A stretch of 59,758 bases of DNA from F23-D06 sp963620035 (lineage in GTDB: Bacteria > Bacteroidota > Bacteroidia > Bacteroidales > WCHB1-69). Positions 35,305-44,858 of this stretch are shown here, piece by piece. Each line of letters begins with the position of its first letter. The first letter of the stretch is position 1. Made by a program: the position numbers and the translations under genes. The stretch covers positions 1 to 59,758 of the forward strand of contig CAVEXN010000013.1 of the NCBI GenBank assembly GCA_963620035.1, read 5' to 3'. The notes below the pieces were generated by a model. That model was not told the DNA's origin. It made no database searches and worked only from the letters and a program-made list of their open reading frames with translations.

Positions 35305-36573
35305 TTATTTCACGATAACTTTAGCCGTATGGTTGTTGGCTTTCAGCAAATAAACACCGGCCTTGAGGTTAGAAACATTGATGGTCGTGTTGTTGACAAC
35401 GTTTTCGCTGTAAACTCTTTGGCCGACAAGGTTGAACATTTCAATCAGCATCTGCTTGTCGCTGCCGGTGCTGACATTGATGTTGTTGGTGGCGGGGTTA
35501 GGATAAACCGTGAGGTTCTCTTTTGCCATTTCCTCAACGCCAACCCATTCGCAGTCGTTGCAGGAAACATACAGTCCGAGGTAAGGATAGTCGAAACCTG
35601 CGATACTGTGCCACATTACAGAAGGCCCGTAGATGCCGTACATCCAAGATGTTTCATCATAAAGGTCGTAACGGATGTCGGTGTCAACGAAACCGCCCTG
35701 GTTCATATTGTTGATCAGTTCTTCAGAACCGAAAGAATAGTCTGCGCGAGGGTCTTCGAAGATGAATGCGGTGAAGTAAGAAGCGTTGTAAAGGGTGTCG
35801 TTGAGGGCGATGTCATAGCCTCTTTTGAAAGTGTAAGCAACGTTCCAGACTTTGCCGGCTATGTTTTCGATGCCAACAGGGATGGAGTAGATTTGAGGAT
35901 AGTAACTGCCTGTTTCGTCAACTTCGCAAACTTGCTCGTCGCCCATCGGGTACTTGACAACCACTGCGTTGGTCTGAACGCCCGTAGCGGCATCATAGCC
36001 TACAGCGTAGAATCGGATGGCGATTTCACCGGTACTGGTATAAGTAAGTTGCATAAGGTCATTGGTGTCGAGGTCTGTCAGGAAACCGACAATCAACGTG
36101 TCTTTTGTACCGGCGGGGGTGTTGGACTCGCGGAAGTAACCGCCCATAATATAGACTGAATCGATGTTCAGAGATGCGCTCTGGTTCAGAGAAATGGTCG
36201 GGATTTCGGCACCGTCCTCATCAGTGTTGTTATAATTCCACACGTCATCATTCGTGAAATCGAAAGTTTGAGCCCAACCATGAAGATTAGGATGCCAAGG
36301 ACTAGCAGCGCTGCCGAACAATCCCAATGAGTCATACTGAAGAGGATAACCATGTCTTGTGGTGGACTGACCGCCAAGATAGTTGTCCAAAGCGTAGAGG
36401 TAGTTGACCTCCATTGCGCCTGCACCGCTCTTGGAGGCTTTGGCCTTGAGTTGTTTCTCGATTTTTGAGAAGTTGGCCTTGTCTTGGAACTGATGAGCCG
36501 TTTTAGGCGTGAACTGTGCGAATGCAGGAACTGCAATCACAATCGCTGCCAACAAAATGGAAATTTTTTTCAT
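35305..36573 (-). CDS. T9SS type A sorting domain protein of unknown function
   Basis: 422 residues. A signal peptide covers about 1-19 (ending PAFAQ). The middle region (about 20-340) is beta-rich, aromatic- and aspartate-rich and not recognised. The last 75 residues are a canonical T9SS type A C-terminal domain: LTVYPNPATNNINV near 355, MFNLVGQRVYS near 386, GVYLLKANNH near 409, ending KVIVK. The protein should be exported by the type IX system and anchored on or released from the cell surface. Single-gene unit with its own -7 box and terminator. Confidence 0.9.
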   Translation of the reverse strand: MKKISILLAAIVIAVPAFAQFTPKTAHQFQDKANFSKIEKQLKAKASKSGAGAMEVNYLYALDNYLGGQSTTRHGYPLQYDSLGLFGSAASPWHPNLHGWAQTFDFTNDDVWNYNNTDEDGAEIPTISLNQSASLNIDSVYIMGGYFRESNTPAGTKDTLIVGFLTDLDTNDLMQLTYTSTGEIAIRFYAVGYDAATGVQTNAVVVKYPMGDEQVCEVDETGSYYPQIYSIPVGIENIAGKVWNVAYTFKRGYDIALNDTLYNASYFTAFIFEDPRADYSFGSEELINNMNQGGFVDTDIRYDLYDETSWMYGIYGPSVMWHSIAGFDYPYLGLYVSCNDCEWVGVEEMAKENLTVYPNPATNNINVSTGSDKQMLIEMFNLVGQRVYSENVVNNTTINVSNLKAGVYLLKANNHTAKVIVK

Positions 36574-36632
36574 CTTAGTTTTGATTTTTTGTGTGTTTTG
36601 TTATTTGAATAATGTGTTTTTCGTTCAAGCGG

Positions 36633-36660
36633 CAAAAATAGTTTTTTTTTTGTTTCTCAA
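36633..36660 (-). promoter_or_regulatory. promoter of the T9SS cargo gene
   Basis: On the minus strand TTG (36658-36660), 17-base spacer and TATTTTTG (36633-36640), about 60 bases before the start codon. Confidence 0.5.
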
Positions 36661-36713
36661 GTCTGAAAAACATTTTTTAGGAATAAAATAATCGGCAAAG
36701 GTTTAAGGGGGAA

Positions 36714-38549
36714 TCACGATTCTTCCGAAAAGTTGTCGATTTCTTCGCGCAGGTTTTCCATGATGAAGTTCTGCCGCTCCGCCGTGTTGTTGCCCATATA
36801 GTATTCGATGACGGCGTCGATGTTCGCTTTTGGGTCAAGCAATACGGGTTCGAGCCTTATGGAGTCGCCGATGAATCCCTTGAACTCTTTGGGCGAGATT
36901 TCGCCAAGTCCCTTGAATCTGGTGATCTCTGGCTTGCCGTTCAGTTTCTTTATGGCTTCATGTTTCTCCTCTTCCGAATAGCAATAGAATGTTTTCTGCT
37001 TGTTGCGCACCCTGAAAAGCGGGGTCTGCAGCACATATACGTGTCCCGACCGTACCACATCGGGGAACAATTGCAGGAAAAAAGCGAGCAGCAGCAGCCG
37101 TATGTGCATGCCATCGACATCGGCATCGGTGGCGATGACGATGTTGTTGTAGCGAAGCCCGTCGGTGCCGTCTTCCAGATTCAGGGCGGCGAGCAACAAC
37201 GCCAGTTCTTTGTTCTCGTAGATGGCGCTCTTCTTCTTGATGATGTTGGCGGGCTTGCCCATCAGACTGAAAACGGCCTGGGTGTTGGCATCGCGCGACT
37301 GCGTGATGGACCCCGAAGCCGAGATTCCCTCGGTGATGAAAATCATGGTCTCCAGCCGCCTTGCATCGTTAGTGTTGAAGTGGTAACGGCAGTCGCGCAA
37401 CTTGCTGTTGTTCAGACTGACTTTCTTCTGCAGGTCTTTCGACTGCTTTTTCAGGTTGCTGATGGCGGTGCGTTCTTTCTCGGCCTCTTGTATTTTCTTG
37501 AGGATGACTTCTGAAACTTCAGGATGGCGATGCAGATAGTTGTCGAGCAGCCGCCCCATCTTGTCGTTCACGTAGTTGCGGATGCTTTGACCGTCGGGTT
37601 CCATATAGTCGGAGGTCAATTTGGTCTTGGTCTGCGAGTCGAAAATCGGGTCCTTGACTTTAATCGACATGGTGGCCGTGATGGAGTTGCGGATGTCGGC
37701 GGCCTCGAAGTTCTTTTTGTAGAAGTCGCGGAAGGTCTTGACCAAAGCCTCGCGCATGGCCTGCTGGTGAGCGCCGCCGTGTGCCGTGTACTGGCTGTTG
37801 GCAAAGGTGAAATAGTCTTCGCCGTATTTTCGGCCGGTATGCACCATGGCAAATTCGAAGTTCTCTTCCTTAAGGTGGATGGGTTCGTAAAGCCGTGTCT
37901 CTTCGGTCTCTTTGTTCAGCAGGTCTATCAGTCCGTTCTTGGAATAGAATTTCTGACCGTTGAAGTTGATGGTCAGTCCTTTGTTGGGATAGACGTAGTA
38001 CCAGAGCAGTTTTTCGATGTGTTCTGTGTACCACTCGTAATTCACGAAGATGGTGTCATCGGGGAGGAACGAGACCAGAGTCCCGTTTTTCTCGTCCGTG
38101 TCGGTAATCGGGAACTCATGAACGAGCAGTCCGCGCGAGAACTCCGCCCTTTTCATCTTGCCGTCGCGCACGCTCTGCACGAGCAGGGAGGTGGAAAGGG
38201 CATTAACGGCCTTCACGCCGACGCCGTTCATGCCGATGGAGGCAAAGTCGCCTTTGAAGTTGCGCCCGGTGTTCATCTTGGAGTAGCAATCTACCGTCTT
38301 GTTCAGAGGGATGCCCCTGCCGTAGTCGCGGACAGTTACCCTTTTTTCACGGATAGTGACGTCAATGGCTTTGCCGTAGCCGTTCATGAACTCGTCAATG
38401 GCATTGTCCAGGACCTCTTTCAGCAGAATATATATACCGTCGTCCGGGGAGGTGCCGTCTCCGGTTTTCCCGATGTACATGCCCGGCCGGGTGCGAATAT
38501 GTTCGTACCAGTTTAGGGTGATGATGTTGTCGTCCTGATAATCGGCCAT
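36714..38549 (-). CDS. parE: DNA topoisomerase IV subunit B
   Basis: ATPase subunit of the type IIA topoisomerase that decatenates daughter chromosomes. 611 residues. GHKL ATPase motifs: EVLDNAIDEFMNGYG (about 45-59), RDYGRGIPL (about 74-82), GMNGVGVKAVNAL (about 107-119). The Toprim domain has TEGISASGSITQSRDANTQAVF (about 409-430) and IATDADVDGMHIR (about 477-489). The EGISASGS form in place of EGDSAGG separates it from GyrB and fits Bacteroidota ParE. parC does not follow; the gene starts three bases after ileS ends and is probably co-transcribed with it. Confidence 0.92.
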   Translation of the reverse strand: MADYQDDNIITLNWYEHIRTRPGMYIGKTGDGTSPDDGIYILLKEVLDNAIDEFMNGYGKAIDVTIREKRVTVRDYGRGIPLNKTVDCYSKMNTGRNFKGDFASIGMNGVGVKAVNALSTSLLVQSVRDGKMKRAEFSRGLLVHEFPITDTDEKNGTLVSFLPDDTIFVNYEWYTEHIEKLLWYYVYPNKGLTINFNGQKFYSKNGLIDLLNKETEETRLYEPIHLKEENFEFAMVHTGRKYGEDYFTFANSQYTAHGGAHQQAMREALVKTFRDFYKKNFEAADIRNSITATMSIKVKDPIFDSQTKTKLTSDYMEPDGQSIRNYVNDKMGRLLDNYLHRHPEVSEVILKKIQEAEKERTAISNLKKQSKDLQKKVSLNNSKLRDCRYHFNTNDARRLETMIFITEGISASGSITQSRDANTQAVFSLMGKPANIIKKKSAIYENKELALLLAALNLEDGTDGLRYNNIVIATDADVDGMHIRLLLLAFFLQLFPDVVRSGHVYVLQTPLFRVRNKQKTFYCYSEEEKHEAIKKLNGKPEITRFKGLGEISPKEFKGFIGDSIRLEPVLLDPKANIDAVIEYYMGNNTAERQNFIMENLREEIDNFSEES

Positions 38550-38552
38550 AGC

Positions 38553-41500
38553 TTATGCTTCTCTGACAACGGAAATTCTCAGAACGATACCTTCTACGTC
38601 AACGGTGGCTTCGCCGTTTGCGGGCTCTGCAAAGTCGAGCGAAGAGCACAAGGTCTCGTTTTTGATGTAATTTTCGAATGAGGTGAGCGCAGGCATGATG
38701 GCCGGATTGTTTTCCACTGTAATCTTGATATGGTCAAGCACTTCGAAACCGTTGTCTTTGCGGTAGCTCTGTATTTGTTTGACAAATTCGCGGGCAAGGC
38801 CTTCGTTTTTCAGTTCCTCGCTTATCTCGATGTCCAACGCTACGGTCAGCGCGTTCTGGCTTGCCACAACCCACCCCGGAATGTCTTGCGTGTGTATTTC
38901 CACGTCTTCTTTTCCGATGGTTACGCTCTGCCCCTCAACGTCTATCACGAGTTCCGAGCCGCTTTCTAATGTGGCAATGTCAGCCTGCGACAAGCATGCA
39001 ATGCGTTCAGCGACTATCTTCATAATCTTGCCGCACTTGGGTCCTAATTTCTTGAAGTCCGGCTTGATGCTTTTCACGAACATGCCTTCGTTGTTGCCGA
39101 CAAGCATGAGGTCTTTCACGTTGACTTCGTGCAGGATCAGGTCTTGCACCTTTGAGATTTGCTGTTTGAGATTATCATCCGCTATGGGAATCATGATTTT
39201 GGACAGCGGCTGGCGAACTTTCAGGTTGGTTTTCTTTCTCAATGAGAGAACCATTGAGGAAATTTGCTGGGCGAGTTGCATGCGCTCTTCCAAATCCTTG
39301 TCTATCAGTTCTTCCTGCACTTGCGGATAGTTTGTCAAGTGGACAGATGCGAGGTTTTCTTTCTTTGAGACGGCATTGAGGTCAAGATACAGCCGGTCCA
39401 TGAAGAACGGTGCGATTGGCGAGGCTATTTTGGCAATGGTGACCATACAGGTGTAGAGGGTCTGGTAGGCAGAGATTTTGTCCTCTGAATAGTCGCCTTT
39501 CCAGAAACGGCGGCGGCAGAGACGCACAAACCAGTTGCTGAGGTAGGAATCCACGAAGTCTTGTATTTCGCGTCCTGCCTTTGTAGGCTCATAGTCGGAA
39601 TAGTTCTCGCGGCAATGTTTCACCAGCGTGTTGAGTTCTGAAAGGATCCAGCGGTCTATCTCCGGTCTCTGCTCCATCGGGATGTCGGGTTCGCTGTAGG
39701 TGAAACCGTCAATGTTGGCGTAAAGTGCGAAGAAACTGTAGGTGTTGTAAAGGGTACCGAAGAATTTGCGCTGCACTTCGCCGATGCCCGTCTCGTCAAA
39801 TTTGAGGTTGTCCCATGGTGAGGCGTTGGTTATCATGTACCAGCGGGTGGCATCGGGACCGTATTTATCCAGAATGTAGAATGGATCCACGGCGTTGCCC
39901 AGCCGCTTCGACATCTTGTTTCCGTTTTTGTCCAGCACCAGCCCATTGGAAACAACAGACTTGTAGGCCACCTTGTCGAACAGCATCGTGGCGATGGCAT
40001 GCAACGTGAAGAACCATCCCCGGGTCTGGTCCACGCCCTCGGCGATGAAGTCGGCGGGGAAGTTCTTTTCAAAGAGCTCTTTGTTCTCGAAAGGATAGTG
40101 CAGCTGGGCGTACGGCATGGAGCCGGAGTCGAACCAGACATCAATCAGGTCGCTCTCCCTGACCATACGTTTGCCGGAGGGGGAAACAAGTATTATGCTG
40201 TCAACGTAAGGTTTGTGCAAGTCGATGCTGCGGTAGTTTTCTTCGCTCATATCGCCGGCCTTGAAGCTGGCATAGGGGTTTTCGGTCATGAAGCCGGCCT
40301 TGATGGATTTGTCTATCTCGTTCATCAGCTGTTCGATGGAACCGATGCAGGTCTGTTCTTTTTTGTCTTCGGTGGACCAAACGGGGAGCGGCACGCCCCA
40401 GAAGCGCGAACGCGACAGGTTCCAGTCCACCAAGTTCTCGAGCCAGTTGCCGAAGCGCCCCGAGCCGGTGGCGGCCGGTTTCCAGCGGATGGTTTTGTTG
40501 AGTTCTATCATACGCTCTTTGTAGGCGGTTGTCCTGATGAACCAGGAGTCGAGCGGATAGTAGAGGACCGGCTTGTCGGTGCGCCAGCAGTGAGGATAGT
40601 TGTGCAGGTGTTTTTCTATTTTGAAGACCTTGTGCTCTTTTTTGAGCCAGAGGCAGATGGTTACGTCTAACGTCTCGTCATGCTTTTCGCCCTCTTTTTC
40701 ATAGTCCGGTTTTACATAACGTCCGGCTACGGTTTCGTACAAAGGAGTGTTGACATGCTGTGCCACAAAGTCGGGGTCCAGGTCTTGGAGGAGGAAAAAC
40801 TTGCCGGTTTTATCTACCATAGGGGCGGATTGTCCGTTTTTGTCTATTACAGTCATAGGGGCAATGCCGGCATCAGCGGCTACGCGCTTGTCGTCCGCGC
40901 CGAATGTCGGGGCGATGTGTACAATGCCGGTGCCGTCTTCAGTGGTCACATAGTCGCCGGAAATGACGCGGAAAGCGTCCCCCGACGGGGTCATATAGGG
41001 GATGAGTTGTTCGTATGCAATTCCGGTGAGGTTGCTGCCGGCCTCTTCGCCTAAGATGCGGTATGGGAGGTTCTTGTCGCCAGGCTTGTATTCGCTGAAG
41101 TCAAGGCTTGCCCATTCCGGTTTCAGGTAGGAGGCGAGCAGGTCTTTGGCGATTACGATTTTGACGGCATCGCCCGAATAGGGGTTGAAGGTATCAACGA
41201 GACAATAGGTTATTTTAGGGCCTACTGCGAGGGCGGTGTTTGAGGGCAAGGTCCATGGTGTGGTGGTCCAGGCGACAAAAAAGAGGTTGTCGGGCACTTC
41301 AGAAAGTCCGAAAGGCAGTTTCACGCTCTGCGTTTTCTTCACCTTGAATTGTGCCGTGCAGGTTGTGTCTTTCACGTCGCGGTAGCATCCGGGCAGGTTC
41401 AGCTCGTGCGAACTGAGCCCCGTGCCAGCAGCGGGCGAGTATGGCTGTATGGAGTAGCCCTTGTATAGAAGTCCTTTTTTATAGAGTTCCGACAGCAGAT

Positions 41501-41981
41501 ACCAGACCGTTTCAATGTATTTGTTGTCGAAGGTGATATAGGGGTGCTCAAGGTCAACCCAATATCCCATCTTGCGGGTCAGGTCGTCCCATTTGTCCTT
41601 GAACTTCATTACCTCTTGGCGGCAGGCCTTGTTGTAGTCTTCCACGGTGATGGTCTTTCCGATGTCCTCTTTGGTGATGCCCAGCGTTTTCTCGACGCCT
41701 AACTCTACAGGCAGTCCATGGGTGTCCCAGCCGCCTTTTCTGCCGACATACTTGCCCGTAAGGGTCTGGTAGCGGCAGATGATGTCTTTGATGGTGCGGG
41801 CCATCACGTGGTGGATGCCCGGCATGCCGTTGGCAGACGGAGGCCCCTCAAAAAAGACGAAACGTTCATGACCTTCGCGGGCGGCAAGGCTTTTTGCGAA
41901 AATGTCGTTCTCCTCCCAGTATTTTTTTATCTCTTCACCTGTTTTGGGCAAATCAAGTCCTTTATATTCAGTATAATTCAT
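38553..41981 (-). CDS. ileS: isoleucine--tRNA ligase
   Basis: Class I synthetase with editing domain, 1142 residues, the long form usual in Bacteroidota. The HIGH-type motif lies in GPPSANGMPGIHHVMARTIKD (about 46-66). WDTHGLPVE (about 85-93) starts the region leading to the CP1 editing domain (about 190-420), and the second signature NKMSKRLGNAVDP is near 694-706. The anticodon-binding and C-terminal domains fill the rest. Followed directly by parE. Promoter -7 box at 42012. Confidence 0.97.
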   Translation of the reverse strand: MNYTEYKGLDLPKTGEEIKKYWEENDIFAKSLAAREGHERFVFFEGPPSANGMPGIHHVMARTIKDIICRYQTLTGKYVGRKGGWDTHGLPVELGVEKTLGITKEDIGKTITVEDYNKACRQEVMKFKDKWDDLTRKMGYWVDLEHPYITFDNKYIETVWYLLSELYKKGLLYKGYSIQPYSPAAGTGLSSHELNLPGCYRDVKDTTCTAQFKVKKTQSVKLPFGLSEVPDNLFFVAWTTTPWTLPSNTALAVGPKITYCLVDTFNPYSGDAVKIVIAKDLLASYLKPEWASLDFSEYKPGDKNLPYRILGEEAGSNLTGIAYEQLIPYMTPSGDAFRVISGDYVTTEDGTGIVHIAPTFGADDKRVAADAGIAPMTVIDKNGQSAPMVDKTGKFFLLQDLDPDFVAQHVNTPLYETVAGRYVKPDYEKEGEKHDETLDVTICLWLKKEHKVFKIEKHLHNYPHCWRTDKPVLYYPLDSWFIRTTAYKERMIELNKTIRWKPAATGSGRFGNWLENLVDWNLSRSRFWGVPLPVWSTEDKKEQTCIGSIEQLMNEIDKSIKAGFMTENPYASFKAGDMSEENYRSIDLHKPYVDSIILVSPSGKRMVRESDLIDVWFDSGSMPYAQLHYPFENKELFEKNFPADFIAEGVDQTRGWFFTLHAIATMLFDKVAYKSVVSNGLVLDKNGNKMSKRLGNAVDPFYILDKYGPDATRWYMITNASPWDNLKFDETGIGEVQRKFFGTLYNTYSFFALYANIDGFTYSEPDIPMEQRPEIDRWILSELNTLVKHCRENYSDYEPTKAGREIQDFVDSYLSNWFVRLCRRRFWKGDYSEDKISAYQTLYTCMVTIAKIASPIAPFFMDRLYLDLNAVSKKENLASVHLTNYPQVQEELIDKDLEERMQLAQQISSMVLSLRKKTNLKVRQPLSKIMIPIADDNLKQQISKVQDLILHEVNVKDLMLVGNNEGMFVKSIKPDFKKLGPKCGKIMKIVAERIACLSQADIATLESGSELVIDVEGQSVTIGKEDVEIHTQDIPGWVVASQNALTVALDIEISEELKNEGLAREFVKQIQSYRKDNGFEVLDHIKITVENNPAIMPALTSFENYIKNETLCSSLDFAEPANGEATVDVEGIVLRISVVREA

Positions 41982-42011
41982 AAATTATTGATGTTGAAAT
42001 TTTCAAATCGG

Positions 42012-42019
42012 CAAAGATA
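42012..42019 (-). promoter_or_regulatory. -7 box of ileS-parE
   Basis: Minus-strand TATCTTTG 31 bases before the ileS ATG. No clear -33. Confidence 0.5.
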
Positions 42020-42051
42020 GCAAATTTTCGGCGAGGAGTATATTTCCCACA

Positions 42052-42623
42052 TTAAAATCTCACGCCCATACGGAGGGCGGGACCATAAATGAGCGCTTCA
42101 AACCTAATGCGCCGAATACCTCTTTGTGATAGCCGAACTCATAACGGCAACCGGCATACAACGAGGTGTTGACGCCCTGGATAAACTGTGCTTTCATTTT
42201 CCAGGATGGATTGTCTTCGGGCAAAAAAACTTCAAAGCCATTGCCCAGATTGAGCAGCAAGAACGGCGACCATTTGTTTTTCAGTATTGTGTAACGGAAA
42301 GACAAGCCGTAGTTGAAAACCAAGTCGTGGCAATGACTGTTGCAGGCGGCAGGCGAGATATACATGAAACCGATGTTGAGGCCCAACATAAGGTGCGGGT
42401 TGAACTGAATGCCATGGGTTTCGTCTATGAAGACGCTCCAAGGCTGTGGCTTGCTGTACCAGTTGTACTTTTCAGATGCGCCGAAGCCTGTGCCAAGACC
42501 GACGGCATGGTAATAACTGATTTTCTTCTCTTTTTTTATGGTTGGCTCAACGATTTTCTCATTTTGCCCGAAAAGGGCAACGGAAAACAGAAACAAAACG
42601 TTCACAATGACTATTCTTTTCAT
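42052..42623 (-). pseudogene. outer-membrane beta-barrel-like protein with frameshifted C-terminus
   Basis: As read, the frame ends at 42060 with 187 residues and the odd tail SFMVPPSVWA. A signal peptide (about 1-19, ending VALFGQ) and alternating strands such as HLMLGLNIGFMYIS and VFNYGLSFRYTI suggest a small beta barrel. If one A is added to the A3 run at 42123-42125 (minus strand), the frame continues from GYHK to RFEALIYGPALRMGVRF and a TAA at 42052, an amphipathic strand ending in Phe, exactly the kind of C-terminal signal such barrels need. I therefore read a one-base deletion. Family not identified. Lies 34 bases after another broken gene. Confidence 0.65.
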
Positions 42624-42657
42624 AACTATATTGCTTTTAATATGGATGTTTCTTGAA

Positions 42658-43470
42658 CTATTGTTGAATGTTGTGCAGGACGATGCCGGTAGCCTCTACG
42701 GAATTCCCATCATTTATATTTTCATTCTGATTGCATAAATCGTATAGTCCGTCATTAGAATCTGAGGAAGACCGAATGATTTCCAATATGTTTCTTCTTG
42801 CATCCAAATCATTGTTGGTTACAGCCATTGTAAACCCGTTTCTTAATAGGTAAAGTCTGTTGCCGACCCGTATTTCGCAGTCCGGTGTTAGGATTGTCCT
42901 AAGAAAATCATTGGATATGAAATGATTGTCTGGATCATTGTATTCAAAAAGATTGTCATTCTGCTCAAGATAATCTGTTTCTTGTTCGATGCGATTGTGT
43001 AATGAACTAAAATTACTAAGTGTATTCAAAAACGTTGAGTACGTCATGTAGGGAAATGGTACTGTCTGCATCGGTTGCTTTATCGTAGTAATCTTGCAGG
43101 ATTTCAAGAACTTCATTTAAATCCTCTTGGTTGTTGAAACAAAGAATACCAATGGCATCAGTCTGGATAGAGGTTCTTTTCAGAACGGACAGCATTTCTT
43201 GGATTATAGGATTTGACAAAACTTCAGAACGGACAGATTTGATGGTTTTGAAGGTGGAAGTTTCTGCTCTCTCTCTTACATGACACAAATGAGGGTAAGG
43301 ACATTAAGATTATGTCCATCATTTTGATTGTTTGGTGTTTGACGTTCATATTCGGTTAGTTTAGAGTAGATAGTGTTATCGGCATACAGGTTGTCTGAAA
43401 GAACGGAAGAGCAAGAGGAGTGCGGAAAGAGCGATGAGCAGAATGAGTAGTGTTATCAGTTGTCACAAAA
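42658..43470 (-). pseudogene. decayed gene for an unknown membrane-anchored protein
   Basis: The minus strand holds pieces of one protein in different frames. Piece 1, 43397-43459: a hydrophobic segment (TLLILLIALSALLLLF). Piece 2, about 43291-43397: SDNLYADNTIYSKL then TEYERQTPNNQ. Piece 3, 43016-43288: ETSTFKTIKSVRSEVLSNP through DSTISLHDVLNV. Piece 4, 42658-43028: NTLSNFSSLHNRIEQETDYL to the stop. Pieces 3 and 4 join cleanly (DVLNVLNTLSNF) if the A5 run at 43028-43032 is one base too long; the other joins also need single-base changes. Together they would give a TM segment plus a soluble, acidic, asparagine-rich domain of about 250 residues. No start codon fits piece 1. Function unknown. 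Confidence 0.6.
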
Positions 43471-43475
43471 CGCTG

Positions 43476-43483
43476 CAAATATA
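43476..43483 (-). promoter_or_regulatory. -7 box upstream of the decayed locus
   Basis: Minus-strand TATATTTG, 17 bases before the hydrophobic reading frame at 43459. It supports the idea that the locus was once a gene read leftwards. Confidence 0.4.
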
Positions 43484-43820
43484 GCAAAATATGGATATCT
43501 TAAGACAGATGGGATTCATTATGGACTGTAACTGTATTTGGCACAACCGGACACTATTATTGCGGCATAAACAGAAAAACAAAAGGAATGACAAAAATAG
43601 TACAAAACAGAATTGGCAACCGGAAAGCGCAGACCTTAAACGGGCTGCTGACAGTTGAGAACAACCGGCAAAGTACAATATTGCCGTTGAGGATGGATGA
43701 GCAGATAGAGTATTTGGTCCAAGGGTGTGTATTTTACGCTAAAATTGAAACAAGTCGGCTAATACGATTTATAATCACGAGATTTTTTATATTTTTGCAA
43801 ACTAATTAAAAAGAACAGAA
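43484..43820. other. intergenic region upstream of mreB
   Basis: About 340 bases with the mreB -7 box near its end. Short frames on both strands (around 43463-43678 minus, 43588-43809 plus) have no convincing content; the plus one runs over the mreB promoter. Confidence 0.45.
43790..43797 (+). promoter_or_regulatory. -7 box of mreB
   Basis: TATTTTTG, 23 bases before the mreB ATG. The -33 region is AT-rich without a clear TTTG. Confidence 0.55.
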
Positions 43821-44846
43821 ATGGGGCTTTTTTCAATATTTACAAAGGAAATCGCAATAGACTTAGGTACGGCAAACACGGTGATACTGCAAAACAATCA
43901 AGTGGTTGTCGATGAGCCATCCATCATCGCCATCGATGAAAAGAGCCAAGAGGTGAAGGCGGTTGGCAGGCAAGCACTGATGATGCACGGAAAGACTCCG
44001 GCGGGCATTAAAACTGTCCGCCCGTTGCGGGACGGTGTCATCGCCAATTTTCAGGCTACGGAGATAATGTTGCGCGAATTTATCAAGAAGACGAACAACA
44101 AAGGCTATTTCTTTGCACCCGCACTGAAGATGGTTATATGTATCCCTTCAGGAATCACAGAGGTAGAGGAGCGCGCTGTGCGCGAGTCGGCCGAACAGGC
44201 AGGTGCAAAGGATGTAAGGCTGATCCAAGAGCCCATGGCCGCCGCTATCGGCGTGGGTATAGATGTGTTGGCGCCGAGCGGAAATATGATCATCGATATC
44301 GGCGGCGGAACGGCAGAAATTGCCGTGATTTCCCTCGGCGGAATCCAGACTTTCAAGTCGGTAAAGGTGGCCGGGGACAAACTGAACAGCGATATCCAGG
44401 AGTATATGCGCAAAAAACACAATATCGCAATCGGAGAGTCAACGGCCGAAAAAATCAAGATAAATGTGGGCGCCGCTGTCGAGGACCTCGACAATCCCCC
44501 CGCCGATTACGAATTCAAAGGACGGAATCTGCTGACAGGGCTCCCTACCGCCGTCAAGGTCAATTACCGGGAAGTGGCACAGGCTATCGATGCCTCAATC
44601 TGCTCTATTGAGTCTGCCATCATCCAGACCCTTGAGACAACATTGCCGGAACTGTCCGCTGATATTTACGAGACAGGCATCTATTTGGCCGGTGGCGGCT
44701 CGCTGCTGCGCGGTCTGGATATGCGTATCGCCAAAAAGACAATGCTGAAGGTCCACGTGGCCGAGGACCCACTGAAGGCAGTGGCTCGCGGAACCGCTAT
44801 ATCTTTGAAGAACTTCGACAAGTTCCCGTTCCTGATCAATAAATAA
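43821..44846 (+). CDS. mreB: rod shape-determining protein MreB
   Basis: Bacterial actin homologue that organises lateral wall synthesis. 341 residues, standard length. Actin-fold nucleotide motifs: phosphate 1 IDLGTANTVI (about 13-22), connect 1 with QEPMAAAIGVGIDV (about 136-149), phosphate 2 IDIGGGTAEIAVISLGG (about 157-173) and adenosine YLAGGGSLLRGLD (about 291-303). A membrane-binding N-terminus (MGLFSIFTK) is present. mreC and mreD, which usually follow it, are not here; a C69 dipeptidase comes next, 12 bases on. Confidence 0.96.
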   Translation: MGLFSIFTKEIAIDLGTANTVILQNNQVVVDEPSIIAIDEKSQEVKAVGRQALMMHGKTPAGIKTVRPLRDGVIANFQATEIMLREFIKKTNNKGYFFAPALKMVICIPSGITEVEERAVRESAEQAGAKDVRLIQEPMAAAIGVGIDVLAPSGNMIIDIGGGTAEIAVISLGGIQTFKSVKVAGDKLNSDIQEYMRKKHNIAIGESTAEKIKINVGAAVEDLDNPPADYEFKGRNLLTGLPTAVKVNYREVAQAIDASICSIESAIIQTLETTLPELSADIYETGIYLAGGGSLLRGLDMRIAKKTMLKVHVAEDPLKAVARGTAISLKNFDKFPFLINK

Positions 44847-44858
44847 TTGCAACATGCT

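Noticed and set aside
37524..38516. 330-codon plus-strand frame
   Set aside because: Antisense shadow of parE.
43250..43345. Possible lipoprotein signal (ending SLPSFVSC) joined to the decayed gene by an (AG)5 repeat, suggesting phase variation
   Set aside because: It needs one more AG unit, its hydrophobic core is weak, and the competing reading with a strong hydrophobic segment at 43397-43459 behind a -7 box explains the upstream sequence better. Decay is the simpler view.
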